A DNA stretch of 64,000 bases from Bimastos eiseni (GCA_959347315.1 OY365810.1:14129961-14193960), one strand, 5' to 3'. Shown: positions 13,901 through 28,900, numbered from the stretch's first letter. A program made the numbers and translations. The notes: generated by a model not told the origin, from the sequence alone.

Positions 13901-16900
13901 ACATAAAACTGCTGTAATAATAATAAAAACGGCCAACGAAGATGATTTAGAGAGGTATGTGAGTTGGATCCCGTATAAATATAGGCAAAGCTTGTAATAG
14001 TGATATAGAATCAATTTCTGTAGATACAATAGAAATTTAATGTAACATGAATAAACCATTGTAATAGGGCTAGATTGTTTAAATATCATATCATATCTGC
14101 AAATTTATAGAGCGTTTTTTACAGTTCTAGCCATTGAACAGCATTCTCAGCATAACTTCTCTTAGGAAATAAACAATTCTTCAGGTGGGAAGGGATGAGG
14201 GAGGGTTAGTAAGTATTTTCATTAATATTCTGAGTAAAGTCTTACCCTGGATTCTGGGTGTAAGCCATTCCACATAGAATGGCCCACAATGGCAAGGGCA
14301 TGGTGTTGGGTAATAGTCCTTGCTTGGAGTGCTAGGTGATACAAGTTGATCAACAGATCAGAAACATATGGCTAATGATACAAGAAAAGAACTTGTGTCG
14401 TTTATTTGAGGTCGCCACAGACTGCATGTGGGAGAGAATTTTGAAGAAATAGCTTAGCACGCTGCTACCATATATTTTAGTTTATGTTAGATGATGTCAG
14501 TCATCTTTGAAGAAATTACAGCGGGTTGCATTTATTTCCTCGTAACGCACCCATTGTGTGGTTTTTTAATGTTGACATGTGCATATAATTTGTGTATTTG
14601 CATATGTTTAGATTTAAGGTTACAGATTTTGAAAATATATTTAGGAATTGGCTACCGTATGACAATCTTAAAGAATGCAAACTGTGATGTGGATTACCTC
14701 AATGAAATAATACAGAAACATGTCCCAAAGGCCCGTCTGCTGACCAGCGTCGGAGCAGAAGTTACCTTCGTACTTCCATGCAATGAGTCTCATGAGTTTG
14801 AGAAACTCTTTGCAAGACTTGAGAACAGTCAAGAGCAGCTGGGTATTGAAAGCTTTGGAATTTCATTCACAACAATGGAAGATGTCTTTTTCAAGTAAGT
14901 CGTTTCATAAGTTACTGTGATGACAAGGAAGTTGAGCAACCTCTTATGACATCTAGAACAAGTTAAGCCTACCTATGCTGTACGAATGTCCAACTTTTGT
15001 GCTAATGCACACTTCATGACTAACGACGGATTTACGCAGCAAGCCAGCTGTACAGGCCAAAACTCGATGTTTGGACAAAGTGTACTAGAAGTTCTTGATT
15101 TTTGATGCTGCCAGCAACTTCTATATGTGGCTTTGTTTTCTAAGTAGTGCAGTTTTTAAAGGCTTGCCAATTATATGTACATGGTTTTCTCGGCTGCAGT
15201 CAGTCTATTGTTCTACTGCTGAACTGATGCTCATATTCACAGTTCTGACACATGTATCTCTTGCTACATGTTTGACCAACTTCAGTGGTTATTAATTTGT
15301 TCATTGTAAGGTTATGTTTCTGGTTGCAAGTGTACTTTCGAGCAGTGTTTCCACGCCTGCATCAGCCATCTTTCAGCTTACTCATCTGACCCATGTTAAA
15401 TCTGACTATTCGATGAGCTGCTTCTGTGCTCTATAGTGCATTTGTGGTTGGTCGTGGGTCCTTCACTTGGGAACATCCTTCTGCTTACTATTCATAGTAA
15501 TGGCTGTCGGTCGGATGACTATTCAATGTGCTACCTTGAGACTCTCCAGGGCTCTCATGCTAGTCAGTTTGAGTTAGGTGTTATACATTTATATGTGTTG
15601 GCCAGTCCAATACTACTGCAATGCACTGTGCATATGTGTTTACATCAAGGGTCAGACAGGCAGCAGACTCTACAATTGACAGGAGACTTCAAGATTCCAG
15701 CGAGACATCTGCCTTAGAAGGTGGACAAGATTCAGGTATTGTTCTATTTATTATTCCTGTATTTATGTTCCATTTTCATCTTAGCTAGTGCTAATCATTC
15801 ATATAACAAACACTGGAAATTTTAGAGTTTTTCATGTAAACTGTATGCACTTCAATCCTTTAACGATCAGTGCATAGTAAGACGTAAGCCATTATCAATA
15901 GCGCTCTTCATGAAATGGTTGAAAATATAATAAGAGTAGAAGTGTTCAACTGTATAGTTAAACTGTTATTTGCTGTTTGGCTATGCTGTGTCATTAGTGG
16001 GGCAATTATAAAAGAATTAGACTCAACTAATTGGCAGGAAGTTGGCAAGCCCAAGTGCCAAAAGTCGCCCATAAGTCCAGGTTGTGGGCAGAGCCGCCAT
16101 CTTGGAAAATGGCGGCCTCAATATGGCTTTGGCGATAACTTCAGAACTATTACAGTTACTAATTTATACATAACAGCCAAAATAATCATCATACGCTTTT
16201 GTATGTAACTTATTCTTTTTTTATTTTTAAGATTTAAAAATAGAAAAGTTACACAGGATTAAATAATTATAATTATATATTTCATTGCAACATACAAAGT
16301 GCATAATCAGCATTGGTTTTATGGCTATAAAACAAATAATGTGCTGTGAATAGTGATTTTAAGATCAAATTTATGTCACTGTCTAATGACTGTTACAGTT
16401 CTCACTGTCATCTTGTGGTATCTCAACTAGGGAGTTCATGTAGATAGTTCTTTGCAATCTTCCAAACATTGTGCCTCTGAGTAGTTTTTTTGAAAGGGTG
16501 CATTCTAGCTCACAGTTACACGAAATGATAGTAACTTTTTATTATTCGTTTTCTGCTAAAATTTCTCTGCTACATAAGCACTGCTCTCCTTTCTTCCTGA
16601 GGGTGTGTGCTGGCGCTTTCAGAGCATGCATGGCCAGTGATAGAATGTAGCTCATCAGGTTGCTCCTGATGTTTGGCATTCCAGACTGCCCCTTAGAATT
16701 CTGTGTATTTTTCCTCAGTTTGGATTGGATTCCTTTGCAACCTGCATCATGAGTTTCTTAATCAGCATTTCTATCATTCTGTCAGACTTTTAAGATCATT
16801 TTCTTTGATAATTTTTTATTTCCTGGGTTGAGTTGAGTCTTCCTTGAAAAATGTTGTACAACACGGTACAGTTACAGTTATAACATTAACCATGAATATT

Positions 16901-19900
16901 AAATATCAAATTTCTATATTTCACAATTCTTGTAACTATTTGAGTTAATATTTGCTTTAATTTTTGTAAAGATGTGTAATTGTGTAGTGTCTTCTAATGT
17001 GTTATATATATATGACGAAATTATTTGTTGTTCTTCTGGTTTGTTTATATTCTGGAAAGGTAAGTAAGTATCTATGCCTAGATATTATAAAGGCACCTCT
17101 TGATACCTTCTCACACTCTGAAACCTTAGCGTCTGATAGAACCGAAAACTGCAACTAAAGTAATTTCAAAGTGTTTGGTGAGCTATTTATGATGAATAAA
17201 TTAGGACTTTGAGTCATATATTGTATGAGAATGGAGCATAATATACAATTGTAGATTTGCTTTTGTTGATTATGTAGCAAAGAACAAGAAAGTCTTGTGG
17301 TCTATATAATTTTTTATATCATTGTTAAAAATAAGCTTCCTCTCAATAGGCATGATGTGTGATTTAAGTGATCACATTGGGATCGGGAAAATATCATGGA
17401 GGAATTTTCCTCACGGAACGTTATTGGAGAACTGTATGTGCTCATTGAATCTTTTAACATTTATATATTTTTATGATCAGCGGTATTTTTGTATGCTTGT
17501 ACACAAAGGCTGTACAGAGAAATCTAACTGAAGAACTGTATTCTTTGAGTTCCTTTAAGAGCTGTACCGATACATCTGCAGCACTCATAATCGGTGCCGA
17601 TTATAGAGATATGTGCAGTATCATGTATTGGCAAAGATATCAGCACTGATATTAAAAATTAATTATTTTAATTTCATAATATTATTTTTAGTCTTTAAGA
17701 GAAAAATGGCAACGAAGACGCCTAGGCTCTCTAAAAACCGACTAGTGCTAGTCCACCACCACCAGGCAGGCAGGCAGGCAGGCATATATATCCACTAGTC
17801 AGACTTAGTGAAGGACTTAGCTGGGAGAATTAAAATGGCGGCCGTCTTGATTGGTCCACTTTGACGAAGTGTCTGATGTCAAAGAGGGTTTAAGAGTTTG
17901 TTTCATAGTTCACTCTGCTATTGTCGTCGGACGATGAATTTAATTATGTTCTTCGTTTTCGCCATCACAAAATTATAATATTAACAGTGATCTTTGTTTA
18001 ATTGGGAGTTTTAACACTTGTTGACACATAGCATTGCTGAACACATGGCTTTTAGCTTGCAATGGTCGAATTAAACTTTCTCACATGCAAGTAAAATAAT
18101 TGCTGGGTAACACATTCTTAATCTATACATATAGTTGTTTCTGCAGAATAGTAATATTGTGATAACATTGAGATTTGTCTTTTAACTAAATTATTTGGTA
18201 ATTAAAATAATGAGCATAATAAACTTCTTGGCTATATCTAGTCCCAAATTGCCTATAAATAAACTTGGGCATCACCAATAACCGCATGATTGGCTAATAA
18301 TTGCCAAACAGTTAGATTTAGGATCAGGTTACATCTATATGATTAGAATTAGAATTACTTAATCAATTAGTTACCCATCTCATCATGCCAGAAACTTGCT
18401 CTTTTTGGGAAATGCTTAATGCCTTCTTAAATTTTCTGATCAAGTTTTCAAGAAATGCCTCTGTCGAGCATTTTGTCATTCTCCTTATACTTCTGGTATA
18501 TCTTAGAGTAAAAATCTTGCTGATTATATGCTCATTGTGAAATAGTTTTCATTTACTTAATTTTCTGAACAGTGTCTGTCATAGGTTTTCTGAATTGTCA
18601 ATGTAAAGCCCTTTGCTGATGTTGTATCATTATATTAAGATTTTCTTTTATGTTTTAGCTTTTGTCATTGAACTTCGAAATGGAAGAGGCTCCAAACGGC
18701 ATTGGCTGCCATTTCTATCATTGTTTACTAAGAGCTGCTTTTATGTTTTGCTGGGTATTATCAGTAGAGTGGTTCTTTCCTTCCTCTCCCTTTTTATCAT
18801 TTCATATGTGTTGCGAAACTTGATCACCTTCCAAGGAATCGAAGACTCTCGACCCCTCTACCTTAATCTTAGCCTCTTTGCAAATCCAATTACTCTGGTA
18901 GAACTAGTTGAGCCATCTCTGCCACATGATGAAGCCATGAAAATGGTGCATTGCTATGAACACGTTGCACTCATTGGTGGAAGTGTGGATTATCTTAACA
19001 ACAAGTCCGATTATAACAATATGAGCAGCTTTCTACTTTCCATTGCCATGAGTAGCATTGAGCAATACAATGCCAGATACCTGACTGGAGCTACCATTGA
19101 AACAAGTGAAAGTCCAAATGGTATGATTACGATTACTGGTTGGTTCAACAATGCAGCCTACCACTCGATTGCCATTTCACTGTCACAAGTCACTAACACT
19201 CTGATGCAGTGCTTTGGACAGAAGGAGTACCACATTGAAACCATCAACCACCCACTGCCCTGGATAAACAAGAGCCAAATTTACAATGCCAAACGATTTG
19301 CTGTGGAGAAACTGTCGGGCATTCAGTATATCCTGCCAATTGGAATTGAAGCATTTATTTTTGTGTGTCCAATACTTGTGAACACAGACAGAATTACTGT
19401 ATCTAAGTTAGTCAGTCGTGCAGAACTGTTCAGGTTTTGGTTTGCCTCATTTTTGGGTGATTTCTTCACGCTTCTAGTTTCTGCAATTATCACAATCGGC
19501 CTTCTGGACAAATTTAAGCTATCACCATATACAGAGGGAAGTGCCATGTGGTAAGTGAGCAAGAAAAGAACTTAAATCTTTTGAAGTGTCACCTGATTAA
19601 TTATTATGATAGTAACAATTTGAACTGCAGCAATTAGAAAAACAACATGTAGCTGAGGAATTTTTCTAAATTGTTTTGTAGTAATTTTGATGGAAGTAGT
19701 AGTGGTAGTGGTAGTGGAAGGGGCAAGTAGTAGTAGTAATAGTAGGGGAAGTGCCAGGATGCCGTCCATGAGCATCCATGCAACAGTGAAATTCCTCTAT
19801 ATGCATACGTTATTATCAACAGGAAAAAGAGGAGGAAAAATTTCCTGCTTCGCATGTTTGCAAACTTTATTCCCCCAACTTTCAAAATGATGCTGGCGCT

Positions 19901-22900
19901 ACAAGCCTCCTTGTTCACAATTTCACAAAGGAAAGCAATTCTCTGTAGGCCTATGCTTTAAATTGCAACAAATATTTCACCAACAAATTGACTGATGACT
20001 AAATGATGGTTGATGGACAGAAGCCTAATGAATGATAAAAAATTCTATTTTTCGCCCATTGTATTTGGTGAAATAGAAGTTGGATTGATAATAATAATGC
20101 CTGCAAATCCAGCTTTTGCTTCAGCAAGAACCATTTTTGTCAATTCAGCTTCTGTTTAGGCAAATATTCTTTTCAATGATCCAACTTTTTTATTTTAGTA
20201 GGCATTATGTTCATCTAAATAGCATCTGTTTTGGAAGAATTTCGTTCACCCATCCAATTTCTATTCCAACATCATTAATGTCATCATTCCAACTTCTATT
20301 TTAATGAACACAGTAAACCATATGTTGGTGCTTTGCCTTTGCAATCTTTAATTCTTAACTTTTGACACTGGGGACCATCCATAAATGTGACGTCAAATTT
20401 GTGACGATGTGTGACAAAGGGAGAGGGGGCCGATGAAATGTGACCTCACATCATCACATAAAAATACATAATTTTATTAAAAACTTACACTCATCTAAAC
20501 ATGTTCCACTTAATTAGCAGTATTACCACAATTAAATAGCACTAAATATGATTATTATAGTCCTAGGAATGCATAAGATTGTAATCATTATAGGCTGCTT
20601 AATTTCTCCATTTTTTTCATTCTTCTATTATAATTTGAAATATTTTATAGTTATAATTAAATTTTTTGACAATTGTAAGAAAATTTGCATTGCATTCTGG
20701 ACATCTGGTTTGATTTTTCTTGGGTGGGGGGTCAGGACCTTGTGACATGACGTCTTTTTGAGGGGGTCATGGCATTTATGACGATGTGTGATGAAGGGGG
20801 AGGGGTCAAATATCATCGAAAATTGCTTGACATCATTTATGGACGGCTCCCCTAGCATCCAGGCACTTCTTTTTTTCCACTTTAAACACTGAGTAACATT
20901 GCATGTATCATAGTTTGTTTTCTAATGTAGTAAAAACTTCAATTCAATTCAATATTCGTTTAGTCGCAATCAAGCTGTCAAACTGCAACTTAATTTACAG
21001 AGTTAAATTTATTACAATCAGGGCACCAGAGTCAGACACCCTAAGTTCTTCTATAGTAATGGTTCTTCTATAGTAATGGTTCTTCTATAGTAATGGTTCT
21101 TCTATAGTAATGGTTCTTCTATAGTAATGGTTCTTCTATAGTAATGGTTCTTCTATAGTAATGGTTCTTCTATAGTAATGGTTCTTCTATAGTAATGGTT
21201 CTTCTATAGTAATGGTTCTTCTATAGTAATGGTTCTTCTATAGTAATGGTTCTTCTATAGTAATGGTTCTTCTATAGTAATGGTTCTTCTATAGTAATGG
21301 TTCTTCTATAGTAATGGTTCTTCTATAGTAATGGTTCTTCTATAGTAATGGTTCTTCTATAGTAATGGTTCTTCTATAGTAATGGTTCTTCTATAGTAAT
21401 GGTTCTTCTATAGTAATGGTTCTTCTATAGTAATGGTTCTTCTATAGTAATGGTTCTTCTATAGTAATGGTTCTTCTATAGTAATGGTTCTTCTATAGTA
21501 ATGGTTCTTCTATAGTAATGGTTCTTCTATAGTAATGGTTCTTCTATAGTAATGGTTCTTCTATAGTAATGGTTCTTCTATAGTAATGGTTCTTCTATAG
21601 TAATGGTTCTTCTATAGTAATGGTTCTTCTATAGTAATGGTTCTTCTATAGTAATGGTTCTTCTACAGTTCTCCTTAGTTCAAAACATATCTCTATACCC
21701 CCACCATGCAAGAGAGGCATCTTGTCTTGATAACAAAGACATTAAATAGTAGCCTGTTTTCTAATGTAACAGTAGTAGTTATTATCACCACGGTATTGCT
21801 GTCATTCTTATTGTACTTTTGCCTTCATCTGCATTAGTTAATGATATTGTTAAGGATATTACTAAGCATCATATTCGTTAATACTGAATGCTTGCCTTGC
21901 ATGTGACTGTGGAAGTGCTACTGTTAATACTAGTACTTAATGATAGTTGATGTCTATGTGCTAATGTTACAGTTTCTCAGTGCTAACCTTTTAGTGTGCT
22001 ATATGCAGATTAATGGAAATTGGTCTAATGACATCACTTTCTGGAAGCATTTTTCATTTTAGACATTGCACTAGTTTATATATAAGTAAGAACATATATG
22101 TATTCATAAAACCTTGTGATGTAGCATTAAAGTAACTGGCCTGACCTTGTTTCTTATTGTTATTATAGTAATAATTTTAGTCAAATTTAAAACTGACAAA
22201 CCGCAGTATCATTATAACCATAGTATGAACGAATGATGACAAGTTTTTGCAAGAGTCAAATTTGACTATCAACAGCCATGCAAGGCCCCCATTACGTCAT
22301 ACATCTAATTTATCCAACACCACTGCCCAGCAAAAGAAGGGCTAATTAAGCTTAATTAAACTTGGTTTATCAGCTCTGCAACCCAGTGTGTTATCTGTTA
22401 TTCTACAGATTTTTTGCTTTTGTTTGGCTTCATTTGTGCTTCAGTTGAGTGTATATTTCTGAAAAGTTGTTGGTTCAAGTGCAATAATAAAGACATATTC
22501 ATACTCATTTAATGCATACTCATTTAATGTTACTGTATTTTCGACTTTCGTTTATTTAATTAACTTGTTGTCAAAACGCAACAATTTACAATAGATAGCA
22601 CACACAATATATGGTGTTATTTGGTTGCAATAATCATTATGTCAGTGTTAGACATGTCTTTAGAAGGAGAGTACAATGGGGCTAAGAATCGCACGTGAGC
22701 CAGAGAGCCGATTAATAAATGTTCCTGAACATAATCCTTGACAGAAAGTTCTTGCTGTCCTTTTCCTGAAGGTCGTATAGATGGGCCCGATGTCTAAGGT
22801 CGTGTCCAACAGTCGGTCGCACCCGACACATGATGATAATTTCAATTGCATGCTAGTAACAAAGATCAAAATCCAAGAGGTATTGATTGAAAGATAGGTC

Positions 22901-25900
22901 TGATTACTGTTTTCATTTTGTGTTTTTCAGGTTTTTTCTTCTTCTGAATTTCATTTTCTTTGGGTTTTCCGTAATTCCGTTCATCTACATCTTGACATTC
23001 ATCTTTCAAAATCTGACAATTGGATATTACCCGATATTGGAAATTGTTTTCATGACTAGTAAGCTGACATTATTGAATCTTGTAAATGATTATGGGTACA
23101 TGTGGCGTTAGCTTCATTGCTTAAATTATACAACAACTAGATTTTTCTGATTGCACCTATTTTAGTGTTGATAAAGAGCTTGTCAGTCTGTCAGTATGGT
23201 ACTATTTGATGATGGTTATATAAACTGATTATAAACTGACTATAGACTGATGGTTATGGTTATATGCAGTTGCATGTATGTATTATGTTTTAATGTGTAT
23301 TTATGTGTGTATGTGTTTAAGTGTGCTTGGGTATGTATATTATGTCTGCGTGGGTGTGTAGTGTTGGATTCGTTCATTTTGAGGAGTGCATTCGGTTAAC
23401 ATATATGTATCAAGGTTTGAAGGGTCTAAAATTCTAAATGATGTACGCGCTCACCTGGCCGACCGTAGTGGCTGTGACAGTTGATTTTGACAGTCGCTAA
23501 GCATGGTATTGGCACAACCAGGTGATCGGCCAGGTGTTACAGAATCGCCCAAGAGATGTAAGACGCGTGGCATTCAATTGAACTGTATTATTCCTTTACC
23601 AATACCAAACAATCATCTTCTCCAGCTGCAGCAACCTACTGGGATTTCAAACATGATTTTAAAGGATAATATGTTGAGTGCTTTATATACCATGTAAACT
23701 TCAAGGGCAGTTATTCATGCTTAGCTATAGGTCAGTTAATCCCCAGATGTGTCAGTCTCCATATCTGTCTTTGTCTGGTTGTTTACCTCTGCCTTTTCTC
23801 ACCCTACTCATGTTATAATCACCCCACACACCTGGCCACTCTGCATATGCGATTGCATGCGATTGTATGCGATTGTATGCCCATGTGTATGCTCTTCAAG
23901 AACCTATTGGCACCACAGAGGTAAGCCCTACACGTGTGTGTATGTAAGTATGTGAATTGTGCCATACACTGATGACTTTGGTGTGCAGGATTTTGAGATT
24001 TAAAAAAATGTGAATTTAAGTTATTCATGAATTTGTGGAACCTGTCATGTAGGGTAGTCCATGAAGATATATTGAATGTCAAAGTGGCATATTTTAAATT
24101 GTGTAATTTCTCATCTTTTATAGGTTTTGTTACGCTATTCATTGGGATTTACAGTCCAACTACTGCAAAGGCGCTCGAAATGATCTTTTACTTCACTTTA
24201 CCTACTTTCTGTTTTGAGAAAGCGTTTCATGACTTCTTCCCTCTTGCTGAAAATCATCGAGCATGCAGCAGAAATGCTGATCGATTTAACCAATCCATTT
24301 CCTGCTTAGACGATGAACAGAGCAACAAAATGGACCAATGCTGCTCAGGTACAGTGTTTGAGGAGAATTTACTTTGCTATCATAACATCAATGTTCCCTC
24401 TAATTTTTTTTAGAAGTGTGTGCAAGAAATTTTGCATGTGCAACATTTTATTTTTGTGCACAGGTTCCAAGAGAATGCGATGATAGTTAAATAAAGAACA
24501 TAAATTATCTAAAAGTCTAGAATGATACATGTTAGTTCTGATAATCAAACCTAAGAAAATGCCGTCATCTAAAATGTGTCTTAGAGCAGATGGCATATTG
24601 TACGTCATTGTAATTAGCTTTCAATTTATTTGCAATTTTATGTTCTGCCCTGCTAAATATTAACTTAGGTTACAGTTCATCTTAATATCTAAATAAAATT
24701 TGTGTGCACACAATATATTCTAGTGTGCGCTGGCTCCACGACACATATGCGTGCGCACATGCGCACATGCGCACAGCTTAGAGGGAACACTGCATAACAT
24801 AATGGCTGATTATGTCACGAGTTGCTGCTCTAGTTTTTGATGCCAATACCTAAACAACATTGTTGGGGTATATTTCTCCTGCAAATCATTAACTGCTAAA
24901 CTGATTGAGATAACTTCATCTATAAAAACTTCTACAAAGAATGGATAACCAACATTCACTGCCTTTTTTTCTGTGCACTTCTGGTTTAATTTGTGAGCAA
25001 TCAGTGGAGTTGATCAAAAGATATTTTGGAATACAGTTACAAACACACTTCTATTTTATTTAGTAGATAAACAACTGTGGTTTGTCAGCTGGTATAATTA
25101 TAAACAAAGATATGCATACATAATATAAACAATGTGTTCCGATGAAAAGTAGACCCCTAAACATTTGTCAGAAACTGCATGAAGATCAAACTAATATCTC
25201 TACATACATATGTACGTGTGTACGTATGTACATACATAGATACATACATACATAGATGCATGCACGTACGTACATATGTATGTATGCATATATAGTTTGT
25301 ATGCATGTATTCATGTATATATATGCTATGTATGCATATATACATGCATATACAAATGTACGTACATACTGCGCACGCATGTATGTATGTGTGTACGCAT
25401 ATATAGTTTGTATGCATGCATGTGTGTATGACTATGTATATGCTACATATGTATATATGCATGCATATACATACATGCATACAAGGATGCATGTACATAC
25501 GTACACGTGCACGCATCATGCATGCATGCTTGTATGTATGCATGTACGCATATATAGTTTGGGTGAGTCTATGGTTAGCGATATGGGTATGCTTGAAACA
25601 GATCCATCTTCACTTGAATTTACTTGCCATTTAATCAGAATCTCTCTCAATTGGCAGAAGGATAATCAGTAAAATAATAAGTTTACTCACAAATGAAAAG
25701 ACTGTGGCGTTCCTGTAATTTTCTGATTACGGCAGTTAATTACCGTGCAGGAAGGAGTTTTTTACTTAAAAATTGATATCAACAACACATCGAGCATCAC
25801 GATGGCAGCTCCTTAACCTCGAGTTTAGAACTGTAAGCGCAATCTATGGTTTTTATATGTATGGGAATAACACACATAGGTGAAGGTATCGGTCATTGGC

Positions 25901-28900
25901 AGTGTGCCAACAAAACTAAAAATGTTATCTCACCAAAAAGATGCATGAAGTTGGAAGAAAAGTTCAGCATCACATGCCAGGGACAGACAACTTCGACATA
26001 TCCAAGGTCGGCCGAACAAACCCTTGCCCAGACGCCGAAAACTGACTTAGACTGAACGGCCGCAAATTTTTGACCAGCGAGGTCAGCACCTAGCGAACTA
26101 ATCAGACATTTTAAAAAACCATCTGTATCCAAACTTCACTTCTTTATCACTCTTGTAGGTTGGAAACTTCCTCTTTTCGGTACTCATCTCAACCGTTCAT
26201 AAACGTGACAAAATCATCAACATTTCCAAACGGAATTAGTATTTTGCGTTAATATGCCTACCATTGTTGATCTCAATAATTCAGTTAAATGCTGAAAGTT
26301 TTGACTGAGTTATGATACTTCTTGTTGTGGTCTATTTTTCATTAGGACGCAGTGTATATCACATTTTGGTGGAAAATTTTTCATTTGTTTTTTTATAAAG
26401 ACTAAGGCAACTGTTATGTAGAGGTCAGTTGTGCTTAGTAAATTTAGTTTATATAATATTCCATTTTCAAATATTTGATTCAATTTTATGCGAATATTTG
26501 AAGCTTGCTTGAAAATGAAATAGCTTCTGCACCTCAGTGATGAAACTTCATTCAATTTAACTTGGACAATGTGAGATATGGATTTGGTGAGGAATCTAGC
26601 AGCTGGATACACTCCAATTATTCCTCTTCTCTTTTGGCCTTGTGTCAATTTTAGGCATTACTTTAATGGTCAGTGCTGTGAGTTTGAGCATCTTGTACTT
26701 CATTGGTGCCAATGCAACGCTTGGCTCATGCTCGTTGCCTTGGTTACTAGAGGGCTTGGAAGGTCCTGTTGGTTCAATACATAAGGAATATATAATCTGA
26801 GATTTTTAACATTTTCTATAATTTATATATTTGATAATTTTGTTGGATTAGATTAGAAATAACGGGGGATATCTATATCTCATTGGGTTAGAGATTGGGT
26901 AGATTTAGATTTCCCACTTGGACATTTTTGAATCTTGAAGTATTGATTGTCAATCTCTCTCTTCAAATAATTTCAGAAGGCCAGTAAGGTATGAGCATGG
27001 AATTCACTCTTGCAGGAAAAAATAATCTAGACTGAAGGAACATTTGTCAGAGAGCCCTTAGTCTAGAAGCCACCAACTACTTCATGCTCCCGGAGGATGG
27101 GCTTCTGGACTCCTGATGTGGCCAGAAGGGCTGAAACCATCCCCATATTGCTGCAATATAATTGGATCAGTTCAATCTCTGCAAATAGCTGGTTTTTATT
27201 ACTTAGTTGTATAGCTAATTATTGTTGTATTGCTTATTTTGTATTTCAGGTTACATCAATTACGTTGCATGGGAATATCCAGGCATCGGACGCTCGCTGT
27301 TTTGTATGGCTTTTCAAAGTATTGTTCTATTCCTAACACTTGTTTTCATTGAGAACGGTGCACTCTCAGCAATATTTCGTAAAAGGAAAAGAGCCCAACT
27401 TAAAGCAGAGATAAAGAATGATGAAGTAGAACTTGGTGGTGTATTGGCAAGCTCTCAAGATTCTGATGTTCTTAGTGAAACAGATCGAGCTCTTAACACA
27501 CCGATTGCAGATCTCTTGAACACAGATTTGATCATCATGCAGGACTTGACAAAAGCATTTGATGATGTAATTGCTGTTGACAAACTAAGTCTGGGAATTC
27601 TCAGTGGTGAGTGTTTTGGACTGCTTGGAGCGAATGGAGCAGGCAAGACAACGTGCTTCAGAATTCTGACAGGAGAGCTGAAGCCATGCTTTGGAAATGC
27701 ATACGTTGGTGGACAGAGTGTCCGGAAAAATGGCAAAAAAGTCGTTCCAGGTGTCGGCTACTGTCCACAGTCAGATGTTCTTCTTGACCAGCTGTCAGTT
27801 AGACAGACAGTCTGTCGTTTTGCCAATCTCCGTGGTATACCTAATAAAAAGAGAAACCAAGAGGTCGACGCCATGATCGATCGCTTAATGCTGAAAGCTT
27901 ATGCCAACAGTAAAATTGTAACTCTCAGGTGTGCTATGATTATTACTAAATCAAGTAATATGCAGTAAACTTTGGTGATGGTGCAAATGGTCAGGTCAGG
28001 GTCGTTGTGCTGCAAACCTGGTTCGATGGTCTCAAGAACCCTACCCATTATGCTCCTGTAGCGAACTTCAGACACTGTCTCACATTATAAATGACTGCGT
28101 AATAACTCGTTTTCTAGCGCCGGTGAATAAGCTGGTCTCCCTGATGTGGCTTTTGTGGGCACTGAGAAATTTTCGAGGATTTACATTACATTCTTGGTGA
28201 CCTGCCCACATTGCATCTTGCTGATGAGCTTGCTGTTAAATGGCTCGGTGCGTTGTGCATAGGCTAAAAAAATAATAAATAAATGATGTAAATGTGATTA
28301 CTGTTGAATTCCTTTGTGATTATTACAGTGAAACTTTGATGTTAAAGTTTATAGACTGTCTGACTACTACAACACCAAACATCAAGTGTCTAAGCAATAT
28401 TTTGTAGTGGTGCATATGACTGCCTTAGTTTAGCTCTGTTTATTTTTTTCACTTGGTTTCTTGTTGCATTTATAATTTAAGTTGCAATAAAGAGAAATTC
28501 CCATTTGTTACTTTGATATGGTTGATACATTGGAACCCATATCTAGCGGGACTTGCGTCTCTGTTGGGGCTCCCATTGTAGCCAATATTAAGTCTGTTTT
28601 GTGCATTTTGTGAGATGTATTTCAATTTGATTGGTTACAATAAAATACCATTGACTTTGACTTGACCCTTGATGCTAGTGTTATAAAATGATTTAGTAAA
28701 ATTTGTGATTACAAATTGCATGATTAGTTCATCAGAAGCAGTCACTAAAATGACACCTATCATTTTTATTTCATGATCGCAATTATCATCGTTCCTGACA
28801 CTTGCAAAATGTCATTCTACATACAGTGGTGAAAATAGAAGGAAGTTGAATGTTGCTACAGCTCTCATTGGAGATCCTCAAATTATTTTTCTCGATGAAC

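Noticed and set aside
25157..25672. Cys/His/Tyr-rich frames in the 25-kb region
   Set aside because: A tetranucleotide array inside a dead Tc1/mariner element.
26578..26784. 68-codon frame between ABCA exons 24348 and 27250
   Set aside because: The flanking exons match ABCA TMD2 without it, and it lacks compatible splice sites.
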